64,000 nt of DNA from NCBI GenBank assembly GCA_043769985.1, contig JAYVIV010000253.1, positions 1 through 64,000 on the forward strand. Direction: 5' to 3'. Below are positions 43,808-52,472 of this stretch, piece after piece; within the stretch, counting starts at the first letter, position 1; every line of letters starts with the position of its first letter. A program made the translations under genes and the position numbers. Source of the stretch: Arcicella sp043769985 (GTDB lineage Bacteria > Bacteroidota > Bacteroidia > Cytophagales > Spirosomataceae). Under the pieces are notes generated by a model. The model saw only the letters and a list, made by a program, of their open reading frames with translations, made no database searches and was not told where the DNA came from.

Positions 43808-46800
43808 CTAATTTCCCACTTTCAAAACTCCATTATTCAACAACTGAACACTGCCACCTCCATAATTAAGTTGCTTGATTTCTACCATAATTCCATCAAT
43901 CGTAATGATATGCCCAATTCCAATGTAAGCATCGGTGGTAATGCCCGGCGTTATGCCACATTGCCAAGTAGATAAAGTCTGCCAATTACCCGATTGAAAA
44001 GTAGTTGGGCTTGTAGGAATTGGGAGTACACTAATAGCCAACGTCCGAGCAACACTATTTCCACAGGTATTATTGGCTATTACGCTTAAAGTTCCCAATG
44101 TGGCTGTAGCAGAAAAATTTACCATTACAGAATTTGTAGTACCTGTGATAGTTGCACCTGTTCCGGAGTAAGTCCAAGTATAAGAAGTTGCTCCCAAAAC
44201 GACAGGCACAGCGTAAGCTACGTTACTATTTCCCTGACATACCGCCAAAGAAGAAGTTGTAAAAGGAGATGGTTGGGAAGGAATTGTATTAACCGTAATT
44301 GATAAAGTCTGAGCTACACTACTTCCGCAAGAATTATCGGCTATTACGCTTAACGTTCCTGATGTTGCTATTCCTGAGAAATTTACCATTACACTATTAC
44401 TGCTTCCTGTGATAGTTGCTCCTATTCCCGAGTAAGTCCAGATGTAGGAAGTAGCTCCCAAAACAGCAGGCACAGCGTAAGCTACGTTACTATTTCCCTG
44501 ACATACCGCCAAAGAAGAAGTTGTAAAAGGGGATGGTTGGGAAGGAATTGTATTAACCGTAATTGATAAAGTCCGAGCTACACTACTACCACAAGTATTA
44601 TTTGCGATAACACTGAGGTTTCCAGAGATTGCCGTTCCAGAAAAATTCACCGTTATACTATTACTTGATCCTGTGATGGTGGCTCCCGTTTCAGAATACG
44701 CCCACGTATAAGAAGTAGCTCCTGCCACCGCAGGAATCGTATAAACAACATTATTTGCTCCCTGACATATCGTTGATGAAGAAGTGGTAAAAGAGGATGG
44801 TTGGGCAGGAATCGCATTAACACTAATCCCTAAGATACGAGCTACGCTACTTCCACAATTGTTATTAGCCGTAACACTCAAATTACCCGATGTGGATGTT
44901 CCAGAGAAACTTACCGTTACAGCGTTACTTGTTCCTATGATGGTGACTCCAGTTCCTGAATACGCCCACGTATAAGAAATAGCTCCTGCCACCGCAGGAA
45001 TGGTATAAACAACGTTATTAGCTCCCTGACATACCGTTGCAGATAAAACCGTAAAATCTAAGGGCTGGCCAAGTACCGTATTGGTAGCCACTACCGTTGT
45101 AGCACTTGCCGTACAAGTACCATTCGTAATTTTTACCGTATAAGTACCCGCAACAGCACTGGTTATGTTACTGATACTTGGATTTTGGAGGGTTGAGGTA
45201 TAAGTACCCGGCCCCGACCATAAATAGGACACACCACCACTTGAGGTTAAATTTAAGGTACTACCCGTGCATTTCGGAGAATCACTACTTGCCACAGCCC
45301 CACAAACAATGGTAAAATTATTATTAGAAATATCAAAAAATATTTTCCCAGTGCCTCTCACCATAATACGTGCTGTAGTAGTGAGTGTATTTGGAACTGT
45401 AATAGAAGCTGTCCCCGAATTAGGAACACCTGATGCCAGTATAGTCGGGTAGGTTAATCCACCATCGGTAGAAAGTAAAATATCTACATTGGCACAACTT
45501 ACAGGAGCAGCCGTCGTATTTGCCACATCCCAAGTTACGGTCTGTGAACTCAAAGCTCGCCAAGAGATTCCTGTGGCAGTTGGTAAGGTAATCGCCAAAG
45601 GACCAGAATTACCATCTACGGTAATAGCTACATCGGCTCGGTCGTTAAAACCTGCCACCGTAGAATTATCTCTAACCACCAATCTGAAATTTAAAGTACG
45701 TGCTACCGTTGGCAAGACTTCCCAAGTAGTAACTGCATTCGTTGCTAAATCACTCAATTTTGGAAAGTATCTCGTACCGCTTTGTGAAGGATTTAAACTT
45801 CTAAAATTAGGTCCGCCAGTAGATGTGCCTACTGGAGCTTGCGTACTTATTTCCTTATCCATTTGTTCCCAGCAATACGTTAGCGATGAATTACCATCGG
45901 TATCGGTAGCTGTGGCAGTCAGAGAAAATGGTGTTCCCTTCGGAATGGTTTGATTGGGGGTATGGGTTGAAATAATGGGAGCCGCATTTACGGGCGTTGT
46001 TACAGCAGCACAAGTATTACCCGAACCCGTAATAAAACTATACATTTCCACTAAACTTCCCCCGTGAAAAAAAGCATCACTATTGGACTGAACGTTGGGT
46101 GAACAAATGCCTGCATACGCCATAATGGTTGAGCCACTGCCTGGTTCCCAAGCCGTTGTGTTATTTCTATTGCTACTACAGCTATTGTTAAAGGTATGAT
46201 TTCCCCCAAACTGATGCCCTATTTCATGAGCAACGTAATCAATATCAAAAGCATCTCCAATGGGAACGCTTGAGCCAGTTACTCCCCCTGCCTTAAAACT
46301 ACGACAAACACAACCCAGATAAGCAACTCCGCCGCCGCCCGTACTAAATACATGACCTATATCATAATTTGCCGCTCCTATAATAGTATTTATATTGCTT
46401 TGATTTTCCCCAAGCATAGTGCCTCCATCATTATTTGTGTAAGGGTCGGTAGCGGAGTTAGTATAAATAAGATTATTATTATTAGCGATAATATTCATTC
46501 GTACTGAGAAATCCTTTATATACACGCCATTTATTCTATTCATAGTAGTAACTTGGGCGGCTAAAGCTAAAGCAACTGTTCCTCCGTGAAAAGCGGTATA
46601 TTCTCCCGTAGCTGCCAATGCCAGACGGTAGGTTCTCAATTTTTTATCCCCAATTTGAAGATTTATCATCGGAGGAATGTCAATGGGTTTGGGCGTATTT
46701 TTCTCATTTGATATTTGCGTAAAGTCACCCGTAGAGATTCCGTCTGTTTTTACGCCACATATAAAATTTTTAGTGGTCAGAAAATCTTTTTTGAAATAAC

Positions 46801-47335
46801 TGATGTAAAAATCAGTATTTCCTTGACTATATGGGTCAATGAAATAGGTTTCATCAGGAGCAAGCACCATCGCATGAAAGCCCGCAGGAGTAACGTCAAA
46901 GCGAACAGTAATCGCAGTATTATCAATGTTATAACCAGAATAAGTTTTTATTTCAGGAAATTTATTGGCAAGTTCAGGTTCAATTATTGGCGACTCAACG
47001 ACGGCAAAGGTTTGCATTTTACCGTTTGGCATCGGTAATTCAAGGGTCAAGTTGGAATTCTGAGCCACCGTGGTAAATTCCATTGGGCTTCGTTGGAGGA
47101 CTCCCTTTAAACTGGAAATATCTAATTTAACCACCCGATATTTTTGAGGTGTGATTAATCTTGTAGTGAGCGTAGCGGGTTCACTATTAACATCTTGCCA
47201 AAAGTTGTTCTGAGCCGATGTTAATTGCGGAACTACCCAGAATGCTATAAAAAAAAATAGAATTACTTTTTTTTTAAAACTATTAATAAATGATTGGAAA
47301 AATGTGATGATTCTATCTTTGATAAAATTTTTCAT
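43808..47335 (-). CDS. Secreted reprolysin-like metalloprotease with PKD-type repeats
   Basis: A 1175-residue secreted zinc protease. A signal peptide follows a basic start (cleavage near LTSAQ, about 42). A propeptide region (about 45-215) leads to the M12B/reprolysin-like domain (about 220-460), with zinc site HEIGHQFGGNHTF (about 367-379) followed by a SIMAYAG-like Met-turn (STIMAYAGIC). Next is a beta-sandwich pair (about 465-690; TPNQTIPKGTPFSLTATATD), a PKD-like segment, four tandem repeats of 88 residues (about 760-1110) each with CQG..N..Y..P and a Y-x-W pair, and a G-N-W..L.TW..G..P tail ending LLNNGVLKVGN. It likely degrades extracellular protein; the repeats probably bind or space it at the surface. 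Confidence 0.9.
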   Translation of the reverse strand: MKNFIKDRIITFFQSFINSFKKKVILFFFIAFWVVPQLTSAQNNFWQDVNSEPATLTTRLITPQKYRVVKLDISSLKGVLQRSPMEFTTVAQNSNLTLELPMPNGKMQTFAVVESPIIEPELANKFPEIKTYSGYNIDNTAITVRFDVTPAGFHAMVLAPDETYFIDPYSQGNTDFYISYFKKDFLTTKNFICGVKTDGISTGDFTQISNEKNTPKPIDIPPMINLQIGDKKLRTYRLALAATGEYTAFHGGTVALALAAQVTTMNRINGVYIKDFSVRMNIIANNNNLIYTNSATDPYTNNDGGTMLGENQSNINTIIGAANYDIGHVFSTGGGGVAYLGCVCRSFKAGGVTGSSVPIGDAFDIDYVAHEIGHQFGGNHTFNNSCSSNRNNTTAWEPGSGSTIMAYAGICSPNVQSNSDAFFHGGSLVEMYSFITGSGNTCAAVTTPVNAAPIISTHTPNQTIPKGTPFSLTATATDTDGNSSLTYCWEQMDKEISTQAPVGTSTGGPNFRSLNPSQSGTRYFPKLSDLATNAVTTWEVLPTVARTLNFRLVVRDNSTVAGFNDRADVAITVDGNSGPLAITLPTATGISWRALSSQTVTWDVANTTAAPVSCANVDILLSTDGGLTYPTILASGVPNSGTASITVPNTLTTTARIMVRGTGKIFFDISNNNFTIVCGAVASSDSPKCTGSTLNLTSSGGVSYLWSGPGTYTSTLQNPSISNITSAVAGTYTVKITNGTCTASATTVVATNTVLGQPLDFTVLSATVCQGANNVVYTIPAVAGAISYTWAYSGTGVTIIGTSNAVTVSFSGTSTSGNLSVTANNNCGSSVARILGISVNAIPAQPSSFTTSSSTICQGANNVVYTIPAVAGATSYTWAYSETGATITGSSNSITVNFSGTAISGNLSVIANNTCGSSVARTLSITVNTIPSQPSPFTTSSLAVCQGNSNVAYAVPAVLGATSYIWTYSGIGATITGSSNSVMVNFSGIATSGTLSVIADNSCGSSVAQTLSITVNTIPSQPSPFTTSSLAVCQGNSNVAYAVPVVLGATSYTWTYSGTGATITGTTNSVMVNFSATATLGTLSVIANNTCGNSVARTLAISVLPIPTSPTTFQSGNWQTLSTWQCGITPGITTDAYIGIGHIITIDGIMVEIKQLNYGGGSVQLLNNGVLKVGN
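44005..45062 (-). repeat. Four tandem 264-bp coding repeats
   Basis: Corresponding positions recur every 264 bp (for example the ACACTA.TTCC motif at 44052, 44316 and 44580, and ACGCTACTTCC at 44844). Each unit encodes one 88-residue PKD-like domain of the metalloprotease. The middle two units are the most alike, as expected of recent duplication or gene conversion. Confidence 0.85.
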
Positions 47336-47546
47336 AATGGTTAATAATGATTATGGTATTGTTAAAATACGGGTAACTGATTGATAATTAATTAGAAGCA
47401 AGAATAATGATGTCGTGAGTATTTTGAGAATTGGATTGGAATTAAATCTGTACAGATTTAATTAGTCCAAAGGTAGCAAATAGAGAGATGTTCACAAAAA
47501 AATATTATAAGGTAAGAAATTTCTTACGGAACTATGTCAATAAAAA

Positions 47547-47589
47547 ACCTCAATCCAGTCTTTTTGATGATAAAAAGATGGATTGAGGT
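47547..47589 (-). terminator. Terminator of the sugar isomerase gene
   Basis: ACCTCAATCCA (47547-47557) pairs with TGGATTGAGGT (47579-47589), and inside this TCTTTTT pairs with AAAAAGA. On the minus strand the stem is followed by TTTTTTA. It lies 19 bp after the stop of the isomerase and ends the three-gene operon. Confidence 0.9.
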
Positions 47590-47608
47590 AGAAAATTAAA
47601 ATTTAAGA

Positions 47609-48661
47609 TTATAGCCCTAAAATCCGCTTATTCAATTCAATATCAGCACCACCACCAGCAAAATCATCAAATACTTTTGACGTTGCCTGAATGATATGAG
47701 ATTCGATAAATGGTGCTCCTTCTTCCGCTCCTTGAACGGGGTCTTTTAAAGCACATTCCCATTCTAAAACCGCCCAACCATCGAAACCATATTGCGTTAA
47801 TTTAGAGAAAATTGAGGCAAAATCAACTTGACCATCGCCCAAAGAACGGAAACGCCCCGCACGATTTACCCACGACTGATAACCACCATAAACTCCTTGT
47901 TTTCCAGTTGGATTAAACTCAGCATCTTTTACATGGAAAGCTCTAATTCTTTCGTGATAAAAATCTATATATTGCAGATAATCAAGGCATTGCAAAACAA
48001 AATGCGATGGATCGTATAATAAACAAGCCCGTGAATGATTGTTTACTTTCTCCAAAAACATCTCATACGTTTCGCCATCGTGCAAGTCTTCGCCAGGGTG
48101 AATTTCGTAGCAAACATCGACGCCACATTCATCAAAATGATTCAAAATTGGCATCCAACGATTGGCTAATTCCGTGAAACCCATATCCACTAAACCTTGT
48201 GGACGTTGAGGCCAAGGATACATCGTGTGCCAAAGCAATGAACCCGAAAAAGTAGCGTGCGATTTCAAGCCAAGATTCTGAGAAGCCTGTGCCGCCCACT
48301 TCAATTGTTGAACTGCCCATTCGGTACGAGCTTTTGGATTTCCTTTGACTGAATCAGGAGCAAAACCATCAAATCCAGCATCGTAAGCAGGATTTACGGC
48401 CACTAATTGTCCTTGCAAGTGCGTTGATAATTCCGTGATTTGTAGCCCTTTACCAGCTAATTTTCCTGTAAGTTCATCACAGTAGGTTTTAGAAGTAGCT
48501 GCTTTTTCAAGGTCAATGGCACGTGGGTCCCAAGTTGGGATTTGAATACCTTTATATCCTAAACCAGCAACCCAATCCGTAATGGAATCTAAGGTATTAA
48601 AAGGTTCTTTGTCATCTAAAAATTGGGCTAAAAATATAGCGGGACCTTTGATTGTTTTCAT
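47609..48661 (-). CDS. Sugar phosphate isomerase/epimerase (AP endonuclease 2-type TIM barrel)
   Basis: A 350-residue TIM-barrel protein of the xylose-isomerase-like family. Motifs carrying metal ligands are visible: VCYEIHPGEDLHDG (Glu about 182), LLYDPSHFVLQ (Asp and His), AFHVKDAEF (His-Asp) and AVLEWECALKDP (Glu). The family isomerises or epimerises sugars, inositols or keto-sugars. It forms an operon with a Gfo/Idh/MocA dehydrogenase (50360-51505), a common pairing; a foreign-looking ATPase gene lies between the two, with only 4 bp before this start. Confidence 0.93.
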   Translation of the reverse strand: MKTIKGPAIFLAQFLDDKEPFNTLDSITDWVAGLGYKGIQIPTWDPRAIDLEKAATSKTYCDELTGKLAGKGLQITELSTHLQGQLVAVNPAYDAGFDGFAPDSVKGNPKARTEWAVQQLKWAAQASQNLGLKSHATFSGSLLWHTMYPWPQRPQGLVDMGFTELANRWMPILNHFDECGVDVCYEIHPGEDLHDGETYEMFLEKVNNHSRACLLYDPSHFVLQCLDYLQYIDFYHERIRAFHVKDAEFNPTGKQGVYGGYQSWVNRAGRFRSLGDGQVDFASIFSKLTQYGFDGWAVLEWECALKDPVQGAEEGAPFIESHIIQATSKVFDDFAGGGADIELNKRILGL

Positions 48662-48665
48662 GTGT

Positions 48666-50279
48666 TTATTGTAAGATTTTTTCTATTTGTGTCTTAAACC
48701 AAGCGGTACTGGATAATTCTTTTATTGTCAGATTAAATTGAGCAAGATATGAACGGTTAAATTGGTCTTTCATATCGAAAAATTTATAAAATCGTTCAAA
48801 GTCGTCACTCACGAAATCATCTACGATGCTCTTTGGAGACTCATCCTGAATAATATCTGTTTTAAACTCTTCGTAAGTCTTTCTTGCCGACTCCACTTTT
48901 GTTAAGATATATGGAAGCTTTTCTTTTTTCTGATTTAGAATGTTAGCTTGATAAACTAATTTGTCAAAATTTGGAGGATTTATTTCATTAATATTATCAG
49001 GATGATAGAGATAATTCTCAAAATCATAATACTTCAAAATTCTATGATTTGGAAATTTTTCTTGCATCCTCGCAACTTCTTTATCTGAAATAAAGTCCCT
49101 ATCTCGTAAAGTAAACTTTGTTTTATCATTTTTAGCATTCAAGAAAACGTCTCTCGAATCTTTTACACCAACAAAAAGCGTTTTTTCTAAACCCATTAAA
49201 TTATAATATTCATCATTTTTATTTTCACAAAAAACGATTCTTTTATCACTAAATAACTGAGACAAAATGCTTTTTGGAATGGCAATATCATAAACATCAA
49301 GTACCTCTTTTGACTGGGGCGTAATGATCTGAGGAATATCAAAATTTAATGAATCAAAGTCTAAAATAACAGCATCATCTGTTTTACGGGCATAATCAAT
49401 GAATCCCAAAGCATGAGAAGCTGTCCATAATTGTGAAGAATCAGGAATCCATTTTTCAACAATTTCTTTTAATAAAGTTTCCTGCAAAGCCGTATTCAAA
49501 TGACAATCCATTTCGTCAATATAAATGATGGCGTCTTCGTATTGTTTTTTACGGACGATAAAATTTAACAAAAGAACGATAACTTGTTTTTCTCCGTGAC
49601 TTAATAAATCGTAGTTAATTTTAAATTCTCCTTTTTTGAAAATAAGTTTCGCAGCAACTTCTGGGGTAGAACTGGCAAACTCTACAATCTGAATAGCAAG
49701 TTTATCGTTTCCAAAAATTCGAGAAAGAGATTGGTTCAGAGGGTCAATAAAACTGTGGAAAATTTGTAATGTATCCGCTTTTCTGCCACTAAAAACTGGC
49801 TCACGCATAGCATCATCAATTTGCTTGATATAAGCATAAACGTCATTTACAAAACGAATGTCATTATCAATGAACTTTTCTGGGCGGTCTGTATCTTGTT
49901 CTATTTCATAAGGATTGCCTTTGTTCCCTAATGTTGGAACAATACGGATGCTACTTCTACCAAAAAAACGTAGAGTTTCCAAGTTTTCAGCAACAATTTG
50001 AAAACCTATAATACTTATAATACTATGAATATTACCATTAGTCGTATCAATAGAAAATTCCGACATAGTATTCCCTTTCTGATAATATTCAACCACCTCA
50101 ATATTAGGTGCAGGTTTAGTTTTTTGAGTTTGAAAGTAACTAAAAACATCAAACAATGATGATTTTCCAGATCCATTTGCCCCAATTAACAACACTAATT
50201 TGCTATGTTCAGGAATGCCATCAATGGATAAATCCGTAAATCGTTTAAAATTTTTAAGTTGTATGCTTTTGATTTTCAT
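48666..50279 (-). CDS. AAA ATPase with C-terminal TOPRIM/DUF4435-like domain (PARIS/OLD-like)
   Basis: A 537-residue protein. The ATPase half has Walker A GANGSGKS (33-40), an ABC-type signature LLSHGEKQVIVL (about 224-235), Walker B IIYIDEMDCHLN (about 245-256) and TASHALGF. The second half (about 345-480) looks like TOPRIM/DUF4435: RIVFCENKNDEYYNLMG with the conserved Glu, FVGVKDSRDVF, TLRDRDFIS with the D-x-D pair, and LKYYDFENYLYHP. This arrangement matches ATPase-TOPRIM defence proteins (OLD family, or merged AriA-AriB of PARIS), although it is shorter than a full merged PARIS. It lies inside a sugar-metabolism operon, 80 bp after the dehydrogenase and 4 bp before the isomerase. Confidence 0.75.
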   Translation of the reverse strand: MKIKSIQLKNFKRFTDLSIDGIPEHSKLVLLIGANGSGKSSLFDVFSYFQTQKTKPAPNIEVVEYYQKGNTMSEFSIDTTNGNIHSIISIIGFQIVAENLETLRFFGRSSIRIVPTLGNKGNPYEIEQDTDRPEKFIDNDIRFVNDVYAYIKQIDDAMREPVFSGRKADTLQIFHSFIDPLNQSLSRIFGNDKLAIQIVEFASSTPEVAAKLIFKKGEFKINYDLLSHGEKQVIVLLLNFIVRKKQYEDAIIYIDEMDCHLNTALQETLLKEIVEKWIPDSSQLWTASHALGFIDYARKTDDAVILDFDSLNFDIPQIITPQSKEVLDVYDIAIPKSILSQLFSDKRIVFCENKNDEYYNLMGLEKTLFVGVKDSRDVFLNAKNDKTKFTLRDRDFISDKEVARMQEKFPNHRILKYYDFENYLYHPDNINEINPPNFDKLVYQANILNQKKEKLPYILTKVESARKTYEEFKTDIIQDESPKSIVDDFVSDDFERFYKFFDMKDQFNRSYLAQFNLTIKELSSTAWFKTQIEKILQ

Positions 50280-50359
50280 TGGTCTCTATAAAAATTGAAT
50301 GACAAACAAATATAATCAATCCGTTTGTCATTCATGGTAACATTAAGGAATTCTAAAAT

Positions 50360-51505
50360 CTAAACCTTAACCCAGCCCTGACTTCTATGACTTTCCAAAA
50401 TCCTTTCACAAATCAATAATTCACGGTATCCATCCGCAAAAGTTGGGAATGGAGCGTTTTCTGGCATTTTTCCTTCTGCTACCGCTGCATAAACTTCTTT
50501 GAATAATTGCTTTGAAGTATCTGGAAAACCTTCGTTGTGTCCGCCTGGGAATGACATCAATGCACTCGCTTCTGGGTATGCCAACGAAGGGTCACGCATT
50601 AATGATTGATTGTAGCCATCACGGTTTCCAATCCAAATTTCGTTAGGTGCTTCTGAGTTGAAAGCAAAGGTTTTATTTGAACCCGAAATCTCTAATTTTA
50701 ACTGATTTTTACGTCCAGCAGAAACCTGTGAAACCGTTACTAAACCTTTATTTCCATTATCGAAACGCAATAAAACGTTAGCGGTATCTTCCGTATTGAT
50801 AGGCACATCAGCATAATCTTCTGGACCAAATACTTCTCCAGAATAGGTTGCAATGGGCTTCAAAGGCTTTTTACGAGTCTTGTGAATAGTGTTGAAATCA
50901 GCCATTACTTCCACTGTTTTCAAACCTGTGATGTATTCGATAACGTCCATTAAGTGCGAGCCAATATCCGCAATGGCACGAGAATCTCCTGATTTATCTG
51001 GTTCTAAACGCCAGTTGTAATCGGTGTTGTAAAAAAGCCAATCTTGCAAATATGAGCCAATAATTGAGTAAACATCCCCCAAATCACCTTTCTCACGCAT
51101 GGTTTTCATCTGACGAACCAATGGGTAATATCTTAGGTTGAAGTGAACCGCATTGACTAAACCCGTTTCTTTGGCAATCTGTACTAATTCCTCGGCTTCG
51201 TGCAAATCTTTTGCCAATGGTTTTTCGCAAACAACGTGCTTTCCAGCCAATAGAGCTGCCTTTGACTGTGAATAATGCAGGAAGTTGGGCGTACAAATAT
51301 GCACACAAACGATGTCTTCCATCGCCAATAATTGCTCAAACGTACACGCACGTTCGATGCCCAATTGAGCGGCTTTGGCGGTTGCTAATTCAAGCGTTAC
51401 TTCGCAAAGGGCAGTTACCTCAATATTTGGAAGACGACGAAGTGCCTCAATATGGGCAGGTCCAATAAATCCTGTGCCAACGACACCTACTTTAATTTTT
51501 TGCAT
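50360..51505 (-). CDS. Gfo/Idh/MocA family oxidoreductase (second)
   Basis: A 381-residue NAD(P)-dependent dehydrogenase. Rossmann start KVGVVGTGFIGPAHIEALRR, VHICTPNFLHYSQSKAAL, and the catalytic motif CEKPLAKDL (EKP intact). The C-terminal domain has SRAIADIGSHLMDVIEYITG with the D-x3-H pair. Sequence differs widely from the first copy at 25520, so these are separate subfamilies. It heads the operon with the ATPase and isomerase genes and probably works with the isomerase on a shared sugar or inositol. Confidence 0.94.
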   Translation of the reverse strand: MQKIKVGVVGTGFIGPAHIEALRRLPNIEVTALCEVTLELATAKAAQLGIERACTFEQLLAMEDIVCVHICTPNFLHYSQSKAALLAGKHVVCEKPLAKDLHEAEELVQIAKETGLVNAVHFNLRYYPLVRQMKTMREKGDLGDVYSIIGSYLQDWLFYNTDYNWRLEPDKSGDSRAIADIGSHLMDVIEYITGLKTVEVMADFNTIHKTRKKPLKPIATYSGEVFGPEDYADVPINTEDTANVLLRFDNGNKGLVTVSQVSAGRKNQLKLEISGSNKTFAFNSEAPNEIWIGNRDGYNQSLMRDPSLAYPEASALMSFPGGHNEGFPDTSKQLFKEVYAAVAEGKMPENAPFPTFADGYRELLICERILESHRSQGWVKV

Positions 51506-51567
51506 TTTGAATTGATTTGTTATTTTGGGGGTAAGATTGTTTGGTTAATTTTCAAAAATTTGATTTA

Positions 51568-51688
51568 TCTGGAAATATCTGGAAATTATTGAATTAGTTT
51601 GTTAATTTTTAACTATTTGATTATTAGATAGTTGCAAATTTATTAATCAAGACTTTCTAAACTTTATATTTGGAAATATCTGGAAATT
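51568..51688. promoter_or_regulatory. Two 18-bp direct repeats upstream of the dehydrogenase operon
   Basis: TGGAAATATCTGGAAATT occurs identically at 51568-51585 and 51671-51688, 103 bp apart, in the 211-bp gap upstream of the minus-strand dehydrogenase. Each copy itself repeats TGGAAAT. A paired operator with looping is possible; the repeat is A/T-rich, so chance or a repeat element cannot be excluded. Confidence 0.45.
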
Positions 51689-51716
51689 TTCCAAATATTT
51701 TATTGTTTTTGAGATA

Positions 51717-52472
51717 TTAAACAGCTACTCCAAATTTTAATAATTCTTTCTGAAAATTATCCCTCAGCATTGCGTAATAAGGCTTTTGGGGATGTACTAA
51801 ACCTACAATACTGGCAAGAATTGTTTGACCATTGGGTGATGAAATTTGATTTTCATTAAAAAGCTTCAAGCACGTAATCAGCGAATCAATGGCTTGATAA
51901 TAAGTTCTCCTATCTTCCTCAAAAGATTCTTGGTCAATAGCAGTTCGTTTGATGGTTTCCTTGCCTTTGGGTGTTTTGGAAGTGATAATTTCCTTTTTAA
52001 ACAAAAGATGTTCTTGCGGATTATCTATCGAAGGATTGATAATTAAATGCAGTTCTTTTGTAATATCGTGCGTATGATTTAAGGCTCTTTCAATGGAGTT
52101 TTCGATAGGAAAGAAGTTTTTCTTGAAAGTCTGATTACATTTCTGACAAGCTAAAAATAGATTATCCCAATCGTATGCTAACCAGTAATATCCCACCTCA
52201 CTCAATTTGTCTTTTTCCTCCTGCATCCATCCGCCTTTGGGTCTGAAATGCTCTACGTCTCCGTGTTGGGCATGAAGACTTGATTCGCAAAAACAGCATT
52301 TATTGTGTTGAATTTTAATCAAAGCATTTTTGACGGTTTTACCTCCATATACTGCCGAATCAAATTTAAACTTTCGTACTCCATTTTCAAATGCAAGTTT
52401 CAGATTATCAGTCAATTCCAAGCCTTTTTCTGTCAAAATTGTAGGTGAATTACCTTTGGTTATTGCTATCAT
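51717..52472 (-). CDS. HNH endonuclease, Septu PtuB-like
   Basis: A 251-residue HNH nuclease of the type found as PtuB in Septu systems. The zinc and catalytic core is NKCCFCESSLHAQHGDVEHF (about 57-76: CFC, then D72-V-E-H75), RPKGG, YYWLAYDWDNLFLACQKCNQ (about 95-114: second C-x2-C at 109/112, N113) and KKNFFP. It would nick or cut nucleic acid when triggered by its ATPase. Its start overlaps the ATPase stop by 4 bp, so production is coupled. Length and order match PtuB. Confidence 0.85.
   Translation of the reverse strand: MIAITKGNSPTILTEKGLELTDNLKLAFENGVRKFKFDSAVYGGKTVKNALIKIQHNKCCFCESSLHAQHGDVEHFRPKGGWMQEEKDKLSEVGYYWLAYDWDNLFLACQKCNQTFKKNFFPIENSIERALNHTHDITKELHLIINPSIDNPQEHLLFKKEIITSKTPKGKETIKRTAIDQESFEEDRRTYYQAIDSLITCLKLFNENQISSPNGQTILASIVGLVHPQKPYYAMLRDNFQKELLKFGVAV

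Noticed and set aside
44005..45062. CRISPR or mobile repeats
   Set aside because: The 264-bp period is in frame and encodes protein domains.
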